Shown piece after piece: positions 12,731 to 23,251 of a DNA stretch of 64,000 bases. The notes under the pieces are model-generated. The model was not told where the DNA came from, did not search any database, and saw nothing but the letters and a program-made list of their open reading frames with translations. The stretch spans positions 26,016,423-26,080,422 of the forward strand of contig OX424566.1 in the NCBI GenBank assembly GCA_949152475.1, in the 5' to 3' direction. The stretch comes from Terebella lapidaria. Taxonomy: Eukaryota > Annelida > Polychaeta > Terebellida > Terebellidae. The position numbers were made by a program, and so were the translations under genes. How positions within the stretch are numbered: position 1 is the stretch's first letter; each line of letters opens with the position of its first letter.

Positions 12731-13540
12731 ATCAACTGTAAACGGTTATATCATAACCCATATCAACTGTAATTGAAACGGAGTATACAGTACATGTAAA
12801 TATAGATGTGCGTTATGTATATAATGATACAGAAGAGTAATTATCCCTACATTGTGTGTTTATTGATACTAACCCTACAGTTACACAGTAAAAACAACTG
12901 GACGCATTGAACTCAAACGAAGACATATAATAGAGGTGAATACACAGATGGCACACACTGTCCACTTGAGATTAATGAGTGTGAACTGAGCGTCCATGTA
13001 GATATGTCTTGAAGATACCTCCAGCAGAGTGTTTGTAATTATTTGGAACTAGATCAAGACGAGATGCTGACATTTTATAAATTCGAAATGATTTGTAGGT
13101 TGCATTTGTGCTAGAATGACACAAACATTTCCAGTGCATTATTTATAAGCATTCCATGGGATCGACTGAAGGAATGCTGATATCAGAAACTGGTACTGTG
13201 GTCAATATCCGCTTTGATCACCTAATGTTTCATTGATGCAAAGCGTTTGCATTTACATTCGGAATCAGTTTGTTGAGTGCAAAAACATTGAAGTTTGTTT
13301 GTCGGTCACACATTAACCAGAAAATGTCAATGCATGGAGTACAGACAGAGTTGGTGGCCCATCGTGCATGAAAACATGCAATCAGTGTTTCTTCCGTGAA
13401 ATGATCCAGATTAACAAACTTATTCTTCTGAGACTAGAGACATATTTGTAGTTGATTTGGAACAAATGGTTTTAGTCCCACTATCACTATATATCACAGA
13501 CGAACGTCATTATCAATCCCCTGCCGGGGTGCAGCCGCAG

Positions 13541-13580
13541 CATGACATATTTATTTGCGTATGGCGTGTGTTAGGTGACG
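13541..13580. other. 39-bp segment present in A, absent in B
   Basis: Copy A has 39 bases between 'cagccgcag' and 'ggaccagcaggg'. Copy B (about 36398-36410) joins these directly. The ends do not fit GT-AG, so it is not a retained intron by sequence. I cannot tell insertion from deletion. Confidence 0.6.
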
Positions 13581-13771
13581 GACCAGCAGGGATTCATCGT
13601 ATTTCCTTCGGCCGATCAGGCCAAATCCAAACAAGCAGAGCCACCGCGAGTACTTTTGTTTGCTGACGATCTGATATTCCATCTTTTCTCCAGGTCATAT
13701 AGCAATCAATATGCCTGTATATTTCATAGAATTAGTGCAAATTGGTTGCACATTTTGCCAAACAAGTTTAA

Positions 13772-14085
13772 GGGGTTGTTACCCTCGCCATATTTTAGTC
13801 AGTGATGCGCACTGAATATTTTTGAAAATGTTTTTTCTTGAAGAAATGAACACATATTTCACATAAATGTTATATTATCATGTTAATAACTAATTTAAAG
13901 CATTTTACGCGTAGTTATTATGCATCTTATGTTAAAATTGGTGAAATTGACTACCAAAATTTCGGGACATCCGTTCTTGTGGAAAAAGTCGATTACGAAT
14001 GTTCCTAGTATTTTTCTGAGCATTACTACATATGCTAGTTTATGAGCCGAGAAATATTTTTTTGAAATTCAAATCCATTGCATCA
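13772..14085 (+). repeat. Left inverted arm of the 3.3-kb TTAA element
   Basis: An imperfect inverted match to 16770-17086, best at 'acatccgttct' and at 'tatgagccgagaa' followed by a T-rich run and 'ttcaaa'. The two arms are similar in length, which suggests long, decayed terminal inverted repeats rather than only a short terminal pair. Confidence 0.55.
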
Positions 14086-14160
14086 CAAATGATTTTTGAA
14101 GTTCAGACATTTATGGACAACTAAAAAATTTTCCCAAGTGGCCAGCACAGGCACTATTTT

Positions 14161-15891
14161 TTAACCCTTCAAGACACTGCCACAGTGAGAGGGAGACTTC
14201 AATATCATATGCTCCACTGTGCACACTTCACACTGGCCTTTACATGTAGACTGCTACATGCTAGGGCTTCTGTGTGCATTGGGCCATGACACTACTCTAT
14301 TCACCTGATCAATGCAAATAATAACCCGTATTTCCAAAGTGACAGTTATAAGTTTAAAACTTCTGGGGAAGTAACATCTTCTTGCATTTGGCCTAATTCA
14401 TAACACTCTGTGTTCATCGAATAACTAACAGTACATGTATGTCTTCACTGACCCTATTGTGCATAATGCTCGGTCTATGCATACAAAGAACACAAACCCC
14501 AAGCTAGATACAGGATACATCCTGATCCCAATAACATGTAAATGTAGATATCACCAGGCTTTTGATTCATTGTCATCATGATTACATGTGACATTAAAGT
14601 ATCATTATTGCACATGGGTTGTGTCAACATAATTGATGTGAAATTTACACAGTGGTAGCATTTTATTAGTACAATTCATCTTTTGACATACATGGGATCA
14701 CAGGTATGATATCAAACATACCAGACAAGAAATGTCATGAATAAATAGTGTATTTGGTAATTGGTAGCATACTCCTTATCCATATGTTTATCTTACAAAG
14801 TTTGTACATGGAAGGTAAACAAGAACAAAATAAATCAAATATAATACCAATCAAAAATATTATGAATTTATCATAATTGGCAAACAATATTGCACATGGC
14901 CACTTGATACACTGCCATTCAAATCTTCATAATGTATTTCTGACATACACATGTGTATCAATAACAAATTTTTGATACATACAATGTGTTGGCCACTTTA
15001 TCCATTAAAATATAAAATATGAAAATATTATTAATTGGCCATTGAATCCCCAAATTGCTGTTGTATAAGATATCCAATTGCCTTATAGTGACATTACAAT
15101 ACCCAAAATGGTGGTGTGCAATTCTCTACAGGTGTTTCAGAATTACAGATCCAACATGCACTTAATTTGAATTTATATATATATATTGTTTTAATATACA
15201 TGTATATATTGGTGCAAACTTCAAAACACAAGTTGTTGTTATGCTTTGACATCCATATTGTTGGCCAACTGAATGATTGCTCCTGGGTGCCTGTCATTGG
15301 GGGATCAGTCAAGTGGTGTGGAGCTGCTATTGCCTGTCTTCTGATTGAGACTTGAACCAGGATTTATGGAGCTTCTGGTTGTGTTGTCTTCTGGCTGAGC
15401 TGTCAGGAAAGTGGTGTGGAGTTGTCAGCAACATCTGGAGTCATCTGGAGTCAGAAAAATATGAGATGATGGATTTGTCACATGGCACTCTATTCTGTTG
15501 CTGATACCAATCACATTGCCTTGAATTGATCATTGGAATATTACAATCAAGTAAACTTCTTGATTTAGAGAAATATATATATGTTGGTGATATGAATAAC
15601 TCATATAGCTGCTTATTGATAATAACCTTATATACTTGTGCCAATCAGGGCACCTGATTTAAATTTCTTGACATACATATAGATATACATCTACATACAG
15701 TTTCATTTTGTTATCGAAATGTACTTAACCACGAATAGGTACTCATAGATACTTGATCAGTTTTGATAGAGACGGGGCTCCAATATACAGAATGCTTAAA
15801 TTACATGTACGTACCTGAACAAATATAATATTATATTACCTATTTGTGAAAATGAACTCCCAATGTGCAAGAAGGGTCGAAAGAGGGTTAA
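14161..15891. mobile_element. Nested piggyBac-like TTAA element
   Basis: TTAA at 14161-14164 and 15888-15891 brackets a segment that starts CCCTTCAAGACACTG. Read from the other end it starts CCCTCTTTCGACCC. The CCCT terminus next to a TTAA duplication is the usual piggyBac-type arrangement. The interior (about 1.72 kb) is very AT-rich, with short frames only (for example 15116-15355) and no transposase motif seen. It is therefore a non-autonomous or decayed member. It sits inside the older 13768-17090 element. The flanks join as 'ctatttt-TTAA-taatccgcc' if it is removed. Confidence 0.65.
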
Positions 15892-16769
15892 TAATCCGCC
15901 CAGGACATGTGCTCGACGATTTTCCGTGTGGTTGCATGCGATCACTGACCGAGACTGGACTTGAGTAGCTAGTGAGTATTGCTCTTCACATTGAACTCAA
16001 AACTCCGTGCACGGATTTCAACGGCTTTCTCACCGGAGCGAATACAAACTCACGTGGTGAGCGATATGTCAGTTATCGTCTGGAAACATGGTTTTCAGTG
16101 TTTGTCATTCCCCGATCTACAACAATTCTTTGTCTATAAACTAATATGTCTTCGATTATGTACATAATTCTGAGATTACCTCCGTCATATGCCGATATAC
16201 ATGCATAACACATGGGACTGTTGGTGCCTCGCGGGAAAACATTTGGAGACGAAGCTACCGAATCTCATAGTCGCAAAATATGGTCTTCACAACCGAAGGA
16301 AATATTCCGAGGATGACCGCTACCAATTGATATTACAAAACACATGTAATGTGTCGTACTGCGAACATTTCCTGCCGTAGTCCCGTTCAGTATTCAGAAA
16401 GTGGATTATTTGGTGTGATCAATGGATTAGACAGATTACCAGAATCGACATGACCAAAGATAAGTCTCGCGTAAGGATACATTAAACTTTGACCTGGGAA
16501 ATATGTAAACACGATTTCGTGGCACCTGACGTTGAAAGTAGCCGATGTTCAGACTCAATTTTACGGGGGAAAACGCAATGTCACATGGCTGTGGATAGCT
16601 CGTTATGGAGTCTACGATGTACCAATCCCAAGTAAGTCAGCTATTTTTTGAAAATCATCAAAATAATAGATGATATTTCAAGTCTGTGTGTTGTCCAAAT
16701 CCACGTGATATTTTGAAAATGGCGCATTTCGTAAATGTGTCTAAGACAGTCGGGCATTTTGTGACAAAT

Positions 16770-17086
16770 GTAGGCGGTAAATTCAAAAAGTAATTCTCGG
16801 CTCATAGAAACTGACTGCTCCACTATGTAAAAAGTCGATGTATTCTAAAGATTACGTGGTTGATATTGAGAACGGATGTACCAACTTTATCGTTATGATC
16901 CGGAATGATCCAGACGTTTCAGGTCGAAGATTGTATTTTTCTAAAACAAGAAAATGACTCCTCTATTCACTCCAACTGCAAAAAGTCACTTCGGACTACC
17001 AGAAGTTTTGTGACAAATGCTCATATTTTGTATGCGGTACTAAAGTCGTGAAATTTACTGCCAACAATCGGCAGGGTTTCACCATC
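16770..17086 (-). repeat. Right inverted arm of the 3.3-kb TTAA element
   Basis: Partner of 13772-14085. It also contains two near copies of 'ttttgtgacaaatg' (about 16757 and 17010). Such subterminal repeats may be transposase-binding sites, but that is inference. Confidence 0.5.
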
Positions 17087-20000
17087 TTAACATCACCACA
17101 TGCGATGCCTATTACAACCCATTGTTACGCAAGCCAGTATCTTATATTTCATGAGCTGAAGAATGTCGGCAAGATGCGCTCCACATGGTGGCGAGCAAGT
17201 AGGCGTGTGTATAAGGTTGAATGAAGCATCTAAATATTTGTCCATTCTGTAGTAATTAGTGCCCAGTTTACTGCAAGGAAATGGTAAGGAAATCAATCCA
17301 ACTGATAAACATCATGGTTGTGAAGGTCTATGTTCTCCATGGAACACCGGAATGTGTAGTTCTTGTTGCTGCAATAATAATTTTTCATGTAACCTCAGTG
17401 GTATTCTTTCCGAATCTAATTATAATTTCCACGAATCTCGAAGATCTAATAAATCAAGGAGACTGAACAAACTAAGCTAGATGTCATATCTGAATGAAAG
17501 GGTCTTAAACACCAACGGAAAAGAACAACATTACATTCAATTTGATGGAATATGAAATTTAGGGTTTCACTGTTCGAATGAATGGGTTCACCAATGTCAG
17601 TTTTCACTGGTGATATTATAGCGGGTTTTTTCTCATCACAAATAGAACTGATCTGGACACGAAAATTACGACTTAACTTTGATATCTTCAAATATAATAA
17701 ATGAGCCAGACGTGACTGCCAATTTGAGATAAAATCATCCTATATTCCATCACGGAGGGATTCTGTCAAGTATTTTGGGCACATGAAAATCACAATAGTA
17801 ATGAACATTTTGTGGTTGCAGAGGGCGGTTGATGTGATAAAATGCACATTGGGCTGCAGAGAAATTAGCGCAGGTGTGCCACTAGGACCAGTTGAAATAG
17901 GTCCCGATTCTATCAAACATTTGTCCGTACGAATCTAAGTAATCTGTATTCGGGAGATGTCTGTGTTGACAAACACATGCTTCTGGGTTTTCAAGAGGCC
18001 ATCTCTCGAAAAATAAGTTCATTGAGAGGTTCGAGACTGCCTGCATAAAAAAAGTCAAACTTTGGGGCAGAAACGGGATCGGAAATATCGAGGAGATTTA
18101 AGGATATAGTATATTCTTTTCAGCTTTCATCTTAGACTCAAGATTTCCAGTTCATATGAGAAAGGCATTTCAGAGATCATACACACACTATATGCAATTA
18201 AATGGAAAGGAGGAAGGGGGAGAACGGGAAGAGTGGGAATATTGTAAAGATGGAGAGTCAAAGAGTCCAGCAATGGCGTCGTCTAGACAGACTCTGTGTT
18301 ATTTACAATGCACGTGATGCAAATTTGTGCTCTCACCAAATTACCACATGCAAAATTCAATAAGCCTCGGTCCGTCACTTGCTGTCGAGCTGGCCGATGA
18401 CTGTGTGGTGATTTTCCCCAGAAATGGCCCCTGAAGCTATTGACTCCTCGAGAATAGAGGTGGAAAATGGAGCTAACGGCTTTGACTCTGTATGCATTAA
18501 GATCACAATATAACTGTTCCTAGTTTATGAAATTCACATGCAACTTTTGCTGTACATCCATGCTGAACACTTAGATTTGACGAAATATTTTTACTGATAT
18601 CAGAAAAGGATGAGGAATTTCCATTCTGCTGAAAATGAATCAGCGACTCTCAAAGCCTGCGTAGGGTTACCCAGTTTCCATGGTTTCAGTATTCATATTG
18701 ATATGTGTACATTGTCGTCGATATCTACATTCACAAATCACATTTTGAAAATTGTAGTTAATTAGTAATTTCACAACCGGAATCAAGTCGGGAGCATGGA
18801 CATGTTCTAGTATAGACAGTGTAATGTTTGGAATAACAACTAAGGCACAGCCCATGAACAACACTTGTTTTGTTTATTTATGCCTCGTCTGCGAAAGAGC
18901 ATCTCCCGAAGAAACTGGCATAACAACATACCCATTTACCAGACCACATTCTCTTCCAGCTTCATGCAAAAGTCAGAGTAAATCATTCGGATTCGTCAAC
19001 AAAATAAATCAATTAGTTTTCTTGCTGTCATGTTGGGGATTGCTCAAACATGTCCTACACACAAGTGGCGCGCAGGTGATGTCAGCTGTGAAATAAACTG
19101 GGGTTGGTTCAGAGGTGTAGAATTTTCTCTCCACCCGTTATTTCGCTGAGGGGATTGTAGCTTGTCTGTATGGGGAGTTGGAGAACCAAAACGGGCTCAA
19201 ACTAACATCTGGTCACTTTTCCCTTGCATATCTAGTGTGATCTCTCGGTCAAATATCATCCTGATTTTCCCCCACGACGTAAGAGTACCCTCGATGCCCA
19301 CAGGAAAGTAACAGCTCACACGTCGCTTGTAATGGCTATAATTGTCAATTCGATGTAAAACATTAGCCTTCTCTAGTAACTCATCGGCGGTATTGTTCCT
19401 AGTTACTCGTAGACTTGCAAGAAGACAATCATATGAATAGAAAAATTGATTCCCAGTCAAATGCCCGCGAGGATTTCACCGCTATAGAGGATGAAGCTCC
19501 AGGTGTAGGCCAGGGGGAAAAGTAGTCTCTAGAGTAATTGTCGGGGGATATTTAGCTTTGGCTTGCATCTGTCGACGAAATTGTACGTACCTTCGATTCT
19601 CCACTCAAGACCTTAGTCACCCTGTATCCCCTGTGTCATAAGGTAGATATTGTTGACAGCTTTCGGTGACAGCTTGTAGTTACCTTTTGTGGTATATAGG
19701 ACTGTCACAAAATTGGTTGTGTAATGTCTCAAAATATAATGTTGGAGTTCGTTTTGCGAGTTGAATTTAAAAAAAGACACGAATAATGCACAGGACTACA
19801 AATTATAAATGTGACTCACTACTTTAAAATTTATCATGCATGTAAAATCACACCTAGGTACCAGTTTTGTACATGCAAATACAAGTCAAATGCTCGTCAT
19901 AGACGAGACACTTTTCCTCACAGCGTGTTCTCAGTTCAAACAGTTAATAACCAACACCCTGCACGTTAATGATAGTTCTGCATGATACTATCAGTCTAAC

Positions 20001-21109
20001 TACAGCGCACATGCACAGACACCACGCTGTAATAATTGCATGTTCGACTTTTTTTATCATTTGTGACGTCTGGGGAAGGAAAATAGACAGACACCACCCG
20101 AAGCAGTATGCCTGCCCATTGTAATGATACCATTAGATTGTTACCCAATCTCAATGCTCGACTAGTCCCAGTTTATAATTATGCTGACAACAATAACGAG
20201 CTTCCTAACACGTTCACAAAAGATACCATGTGTAGATACTGTGTATGCTTTAGTTATATACAACAAATGTCTTATTGTTGCAAATTACTAACTAGGTATT
20301 ACATTTGTATCTCCAGGAGAACATTATATAAATCACATGAAGATCTAGACATTACAAACCACACCAGTCCGGGCCTTGAGTTATCGTCTTAGTGGGCATA
20401 AATGAAAGAATGTACCGTAGCAAAAACAAATGCTGCCTATCGACAACTGACGTTCGAAAGTATGTCAAACACATGTCGCAAGTCGTTGTAAAATTTATAT
20501 TTTCTGTAATTGTGAAATGGGACAATGCCCATATATTTATGGACATTCAAAATACAATGTCTATATATGTAATGTATGTTTATATCACCAAGTTAGGCTG
20601 TCCATGGCCGTATTCCCACTTTGTATGATATTAGAGTTAGTCAAATTGATAACGACGTCACGCCATATATTCATAATAAAATATAATGCTATTTTGTTAT
20701 CTAGGACATGACTGCATATCCACGCTACAGGTTCTTGACATTATTGTGTATATCCAGTGAGCTAATAGACATAACAGGAGTCTGACCTATGTGGTGTGAT
20801 AACAATTGGGTTTGAAGTGATATTACATGCATGTATGTCCATAGCGGTATGGTTCGCCTGTGGAAATAAAATGTGTGTGAAAAACTGTCATTACTGTGTG
20901 TGAAAACACGCACGTGCAGATTGTGTCGCGGGTGATCGGGAGATCAAAGTCAACCCATGTTCTTTTGAATGATATGTGAAAAGTATCACTTGTCGAATTG
21001 CGCTGTCTGCACGAAGATATACGTTGGGAGATTAGTAGTTTAAATATATTGATTCGGAGTTTCGGGAGACATGTGTAAAAGAAATCTAGGTTAACAACCA
21101 GTGTCAATG

Positions 21110-21370
21110 GTACAAAGGTAGTACATGTCTAAACCTTAGAGCTAGACCCATTAACGTAAGACCAGATGGAAGCACTTGTGGCACTATTCTGGGGTAAGGA
21201 GACAGCCTTCAGGAAGTATACATGTAGATGTATTTCTCAATGGCCTCAAGGGTAAAAAAAACCATGAACAGTGAATTACGTTACCGAGATAGACTACCAT
21301 TCATCTCAGAATACTGATTGATAATCATTGATTAAGCCTATTCAATAAATGTACAATAATGTCGTATGTA
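21110..21370 (+). repeat. End of unit, copy A
   Basis: This segment matches 40620-40880 (copy B) and, more loosely, 22590-22860. Shared words include 'gacccattaacgtaagaccagatg', seen with changes in all three, and 'caataaatgt' near the end. After this point A and B share nothing obvious, so it marks the unit's right boundary. Confidence 0.7.
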
Positions 21371-21612
21371 TATACATACATGTAAATACTGAAGTTCTAT
21401 AGTATTACATAGCTAGTATTGTACGGTTCACTTCATAATGGAATGGTTGTCCGGACCAAATGACAAAAAACGGACATTGCTTATTGCACATTATTCCTAA
21501 CTGGAACTGCCGCATACTGACTAAAATGTTATGTTATACGATACGTGTTTAATAAAGGAAATATCATGCTGTCACATTGAGACCAAATTTATGTATCTAT
21601 TGTAGTTATAGG

Positions 21613-21722
21613 TAATTGACTGGATACAGTGTTCGAGGACCAAGGTCGTGTCTGGGCCGTAAGCTCGTGCGTCCACGGCCAAGACACGACCGAGGGCCTC
21701 AAACACTGTATCCAGTCAATTA
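21613..21722. repeat. 110-bp near-perfect palindrome (48-bp arms, 14-bp loop)
   Basis: The arm 21613-21660 starts TAATTGACTGGATACAGTG. The reverse complement of 21675-21722 starts identically, with about five mismatches over 48 bases. The loop is 21661-21674. It could form a long hairpin or cruciform. It is unique in the window. It could be a foldback-type MITE, but no clear target duplication was found. The CR1/L2 fragment at 21725 begins right at its edge. Confidence 0.85.
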
Positions 21723-21724
21723 AC

Positions 21725-22115
21725 AAATAATAATAATATCACACACTTGTATAGCGCCTTACCCCGAAGGCTCCAGGCGCTTGACAATAAAGACATGTTA
21801 CACAGACACAATATGTACAAAATTAAGCATTAAGCAGAAACACAGTTTTAAAAAGGTGTGTTTTCAGTCCAGCTTTAAAAGCCGATACCGTTTTGCATTG
21901 TCTGAGATCACGTGGGAGTGCATTGAACAGGACAGGAATTGCATTTCCAAATGCACGTTCTCCCCGTTTTGTCCGTGTCCTGGGAACCTGGAGTAGATGT
22001 TCATCCGCCGACCTGAGGGAGCGACGCGGGGCGTACGGTGTGATCAGTTCCGCGAGATAGGACGGACCCCCGTGCATGCCCTTGAATGCCAGCAGTAGTT
22101 AACTTATGCCAGCAG
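21725..22115 (-). pseudogene. 5'-truncated CR1/L2-type non-LTR retrotransposon (C-terminal RT segment and 3' tail)
   Basis: The minus-strand frame at 21823-22077 reads 'YLAELITPYAPRRSLRSAD', then 'VPRTRTKRGERAFGNAIPVLFNALPRDLR' in part, then a short 'SFKxxLKTHLF'-type end. This is the conserved C-terminus after the reverse transcriptase domain of CR1/L2 and related elements. Downstream come 'aggcgctatacaagtg' and a (ATT)n-like tail at about 21725-21742, typical of the 3' end of this class. CAATTAAC at 21717-21724 and again at 22116-22123 may be the target duplication. The polymerase core is absent, so this is a dead 5'-truncated copy. Confidence 0.85.
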
Positions 22116-22125
22116 CAATTAACTT
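22086..22125 (+). repeat. Two tandem 20-bp repeats
   Basis: 'atgccagcag' followed by 'tagttaactt' is repeated with two changes immediately afterwards (22086-22105 and 22106-22125). It overlaps the 5' end of the truncated CR1/L2 insertion, so the exact insertion boundary is ambiguous. Confidence 0.8.
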
Positions 22126-22589
22126 ATTATTATATGCGGCATCATGATATGTAAACCTAAATTACAAAAAAATCCCTGAAAATTACAAACTAGATTTGGC
22201 CTTGTTGTCCTCGTAAATACACACATGCATGGAATATAGTATCATTAGCGGCATATCACATATTGCTTCTTCACGAATGAAATTTGAGAAAATATATAAC
22301 CAATAATAAGTCTGAGACTACAAAAATGAAACAACTTAACCTTTAAACAGGTACCAGTAGACAGGCCAATGTTGTCACAATAAGGAGGATATTATGGATA
22401 TTCATATTCCCATATTCACAAGTGCAATTTATATTGCCGGTGATAAAAATAGCATGTTCTTGTTAACTATATGTGAAGAGTATTGCAAAGTTAAACTGAT
22501 TGTATTAGATAAAAGTAGAAATTTGGACATAAAACATGGTCGTTCAGATACTAATTTGAAACTTGAAAGATGCATGCACGTGTTAACGG
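22126..22589. other. Unassigned spacer between CR1/L2 fragment and old unit end
   Basis: AT-rich sequence. A short frame on the plus strand (22394-22639) and one on the minus strand show no recognised domain. Nothing else is supported here. Confidence 0.5.
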
Positions 22590-22860
22590 AATGTGGGTCA
22601 ACAATTGGTGTCAATGATAGGGAGACAGCACATATCTAAGCCTTAGCGCTACATCCATTAACGCAAGACCAGATGAAACAACTCGGGGGGCACTTTCTGA
22701 AATATGCCGAATCACCTTGGTAAAAACGGTTGTAGTTTTGTTGCAGTAACATTAAGGTTTAAAGACAACGTAAACAAGAAATTGTGTTACTGGAATACAT
22801 TGTCATTAGTTTTCGTAAAAAATCATTGATTTAGCATACTCAGTCAATAAACACCAAATA
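22590..22860 (+). repeat. Third, older copy of the unit end, abutting copy B
   Basis: 'aattggtgtcaatgatag' and 'ttaacgcaagaccagatgaaa' match copy A's 21095-21175 with many changes, and 'cagtcaataaacacc' corresponds to 'cctattcaataaatg'. It lies directly before the start of copy B. This is what a head-to-tail array would give if a unit end preceded B and A's own end was separated from it by the palindrome and the retroelement. Confidence 0.65.
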
Positions 22861-23251
22861 CTTGCATATACATGTGTTCGTATTTTGTGCATGGATTTTA
22901 ACATGTGTAACTAGTGGTATCAATAATATGGTAATGCATCCAAGTAATACTGGAGTTATATCTTCAGTCTGTCTCTCAATACTTTCAGATTATAAATACT
23001 CCTCCAGATTATGTAATTTAACAATTGTTTGCATCTCAGTCACGTTTATAATATATTTATTGTAGACTATACATATTGCAAACAATATAGTTTCTAATTA
23101 AAATGGCTAAGAACAGTTTCCAGATAGATATTAGTAATCTAATATGCTGGGTGTACACTTTTTAAATTTCATAAATCAGAAGATGCACTGCAGCGAATAC
23201 CGACAACAACAAAATATTTCTTCATTGACGTTGAGATCAGGAGTAGAATAA

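Larger units (their letters stand above)
13768..17090. mobile_element. TTAA-target DNA transposon (Kolobok- or piggyBac-like), non-autonomous, copy A only
   Basis: Copy B has the intact empty site (TTAA at 36590-36593). Copy A has TTAA at both 13768-13771 and 17087-17090, flanking a 3315-bp segment. The segment starts GGGGTTGTTACCCTCG and ends in the complement of GATGGTGAAACCCTGCC, a short imperfect inverted pair. The arms are longer than that: about 260-310 bp in from each end, 'atgagccgagaa' and 'acatccgttct' recur in inverted orientation (14038-14056 with 16795-16812; 13968 with 16872). TTAA duplication is typical of piggyBac and Kolobok. The G-rich start fits Kolobok somewhat better. No transposase-like frame was found. 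The element contains a second TTAA element at 14161-15891. Confidence 0.8.
13450..21110 (+). repeat. Nearly identical 3' block of the unit (copy A)
   Basis: Apart from the TTAA element at 13768-17090 and a 39-bp segment at about 13541-13580, this block matches 36310-40620 with only scattered single-base differences. For example, the frame at 18824-19096 differs from 38333-38605 by one residue. Upstream (before about 13260) and downstream (after about 21110) the same two copies are visibly more diverged. The step in similarity points to recent conversion or recent re-duplication of only this part. The block holds short frames on both strands but no recognised domain. Confidence 0.85.
1..21370 (+). 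repeat. Copy A of a large (about 20 kb) segmental repeat unit
   Basis: Most of this stretch re-occurs in the same order and orientation at about 22862-40880 (copy B). Anchors include 76-300 with 22914-23130, 620-860 with 24720-24960, 4549-4785 with 28329-28565, 8650-8880 with 32103-32310, 10501-10776 with 33017-33247 and 17093-20392 with 36596-39903. The offset shifts between anchors (about 22.8, 24.1, 23.8, 23.5, 22.5, then 19.5 kb) because each copy carries its own insertions and deletions, listed separately. The copy may begin before the window. Parts recur again in direct orientation at 46290-48290 and inverted at 50950-59100 and 61890-63660. No conserved gene was recognised in the unit. 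Confidence 0.9.

Noticed and set aside
13541..13580. 39-bp A-specific segment as an intron
   Set aside because: The ends are not GT-AG and it is too short for a typical metazoan intron.
17093..20711. Short frames nearly identical between A and B (for example 17093-17296, 18824-19096, 19197-19460, 20108-20392)
   Set aside because: Their conservation follows from the near identity of the whole block, including the non-open DNA between them. The diverged inverted copy D shows only patchy similarity, so it is not evidence for genes.
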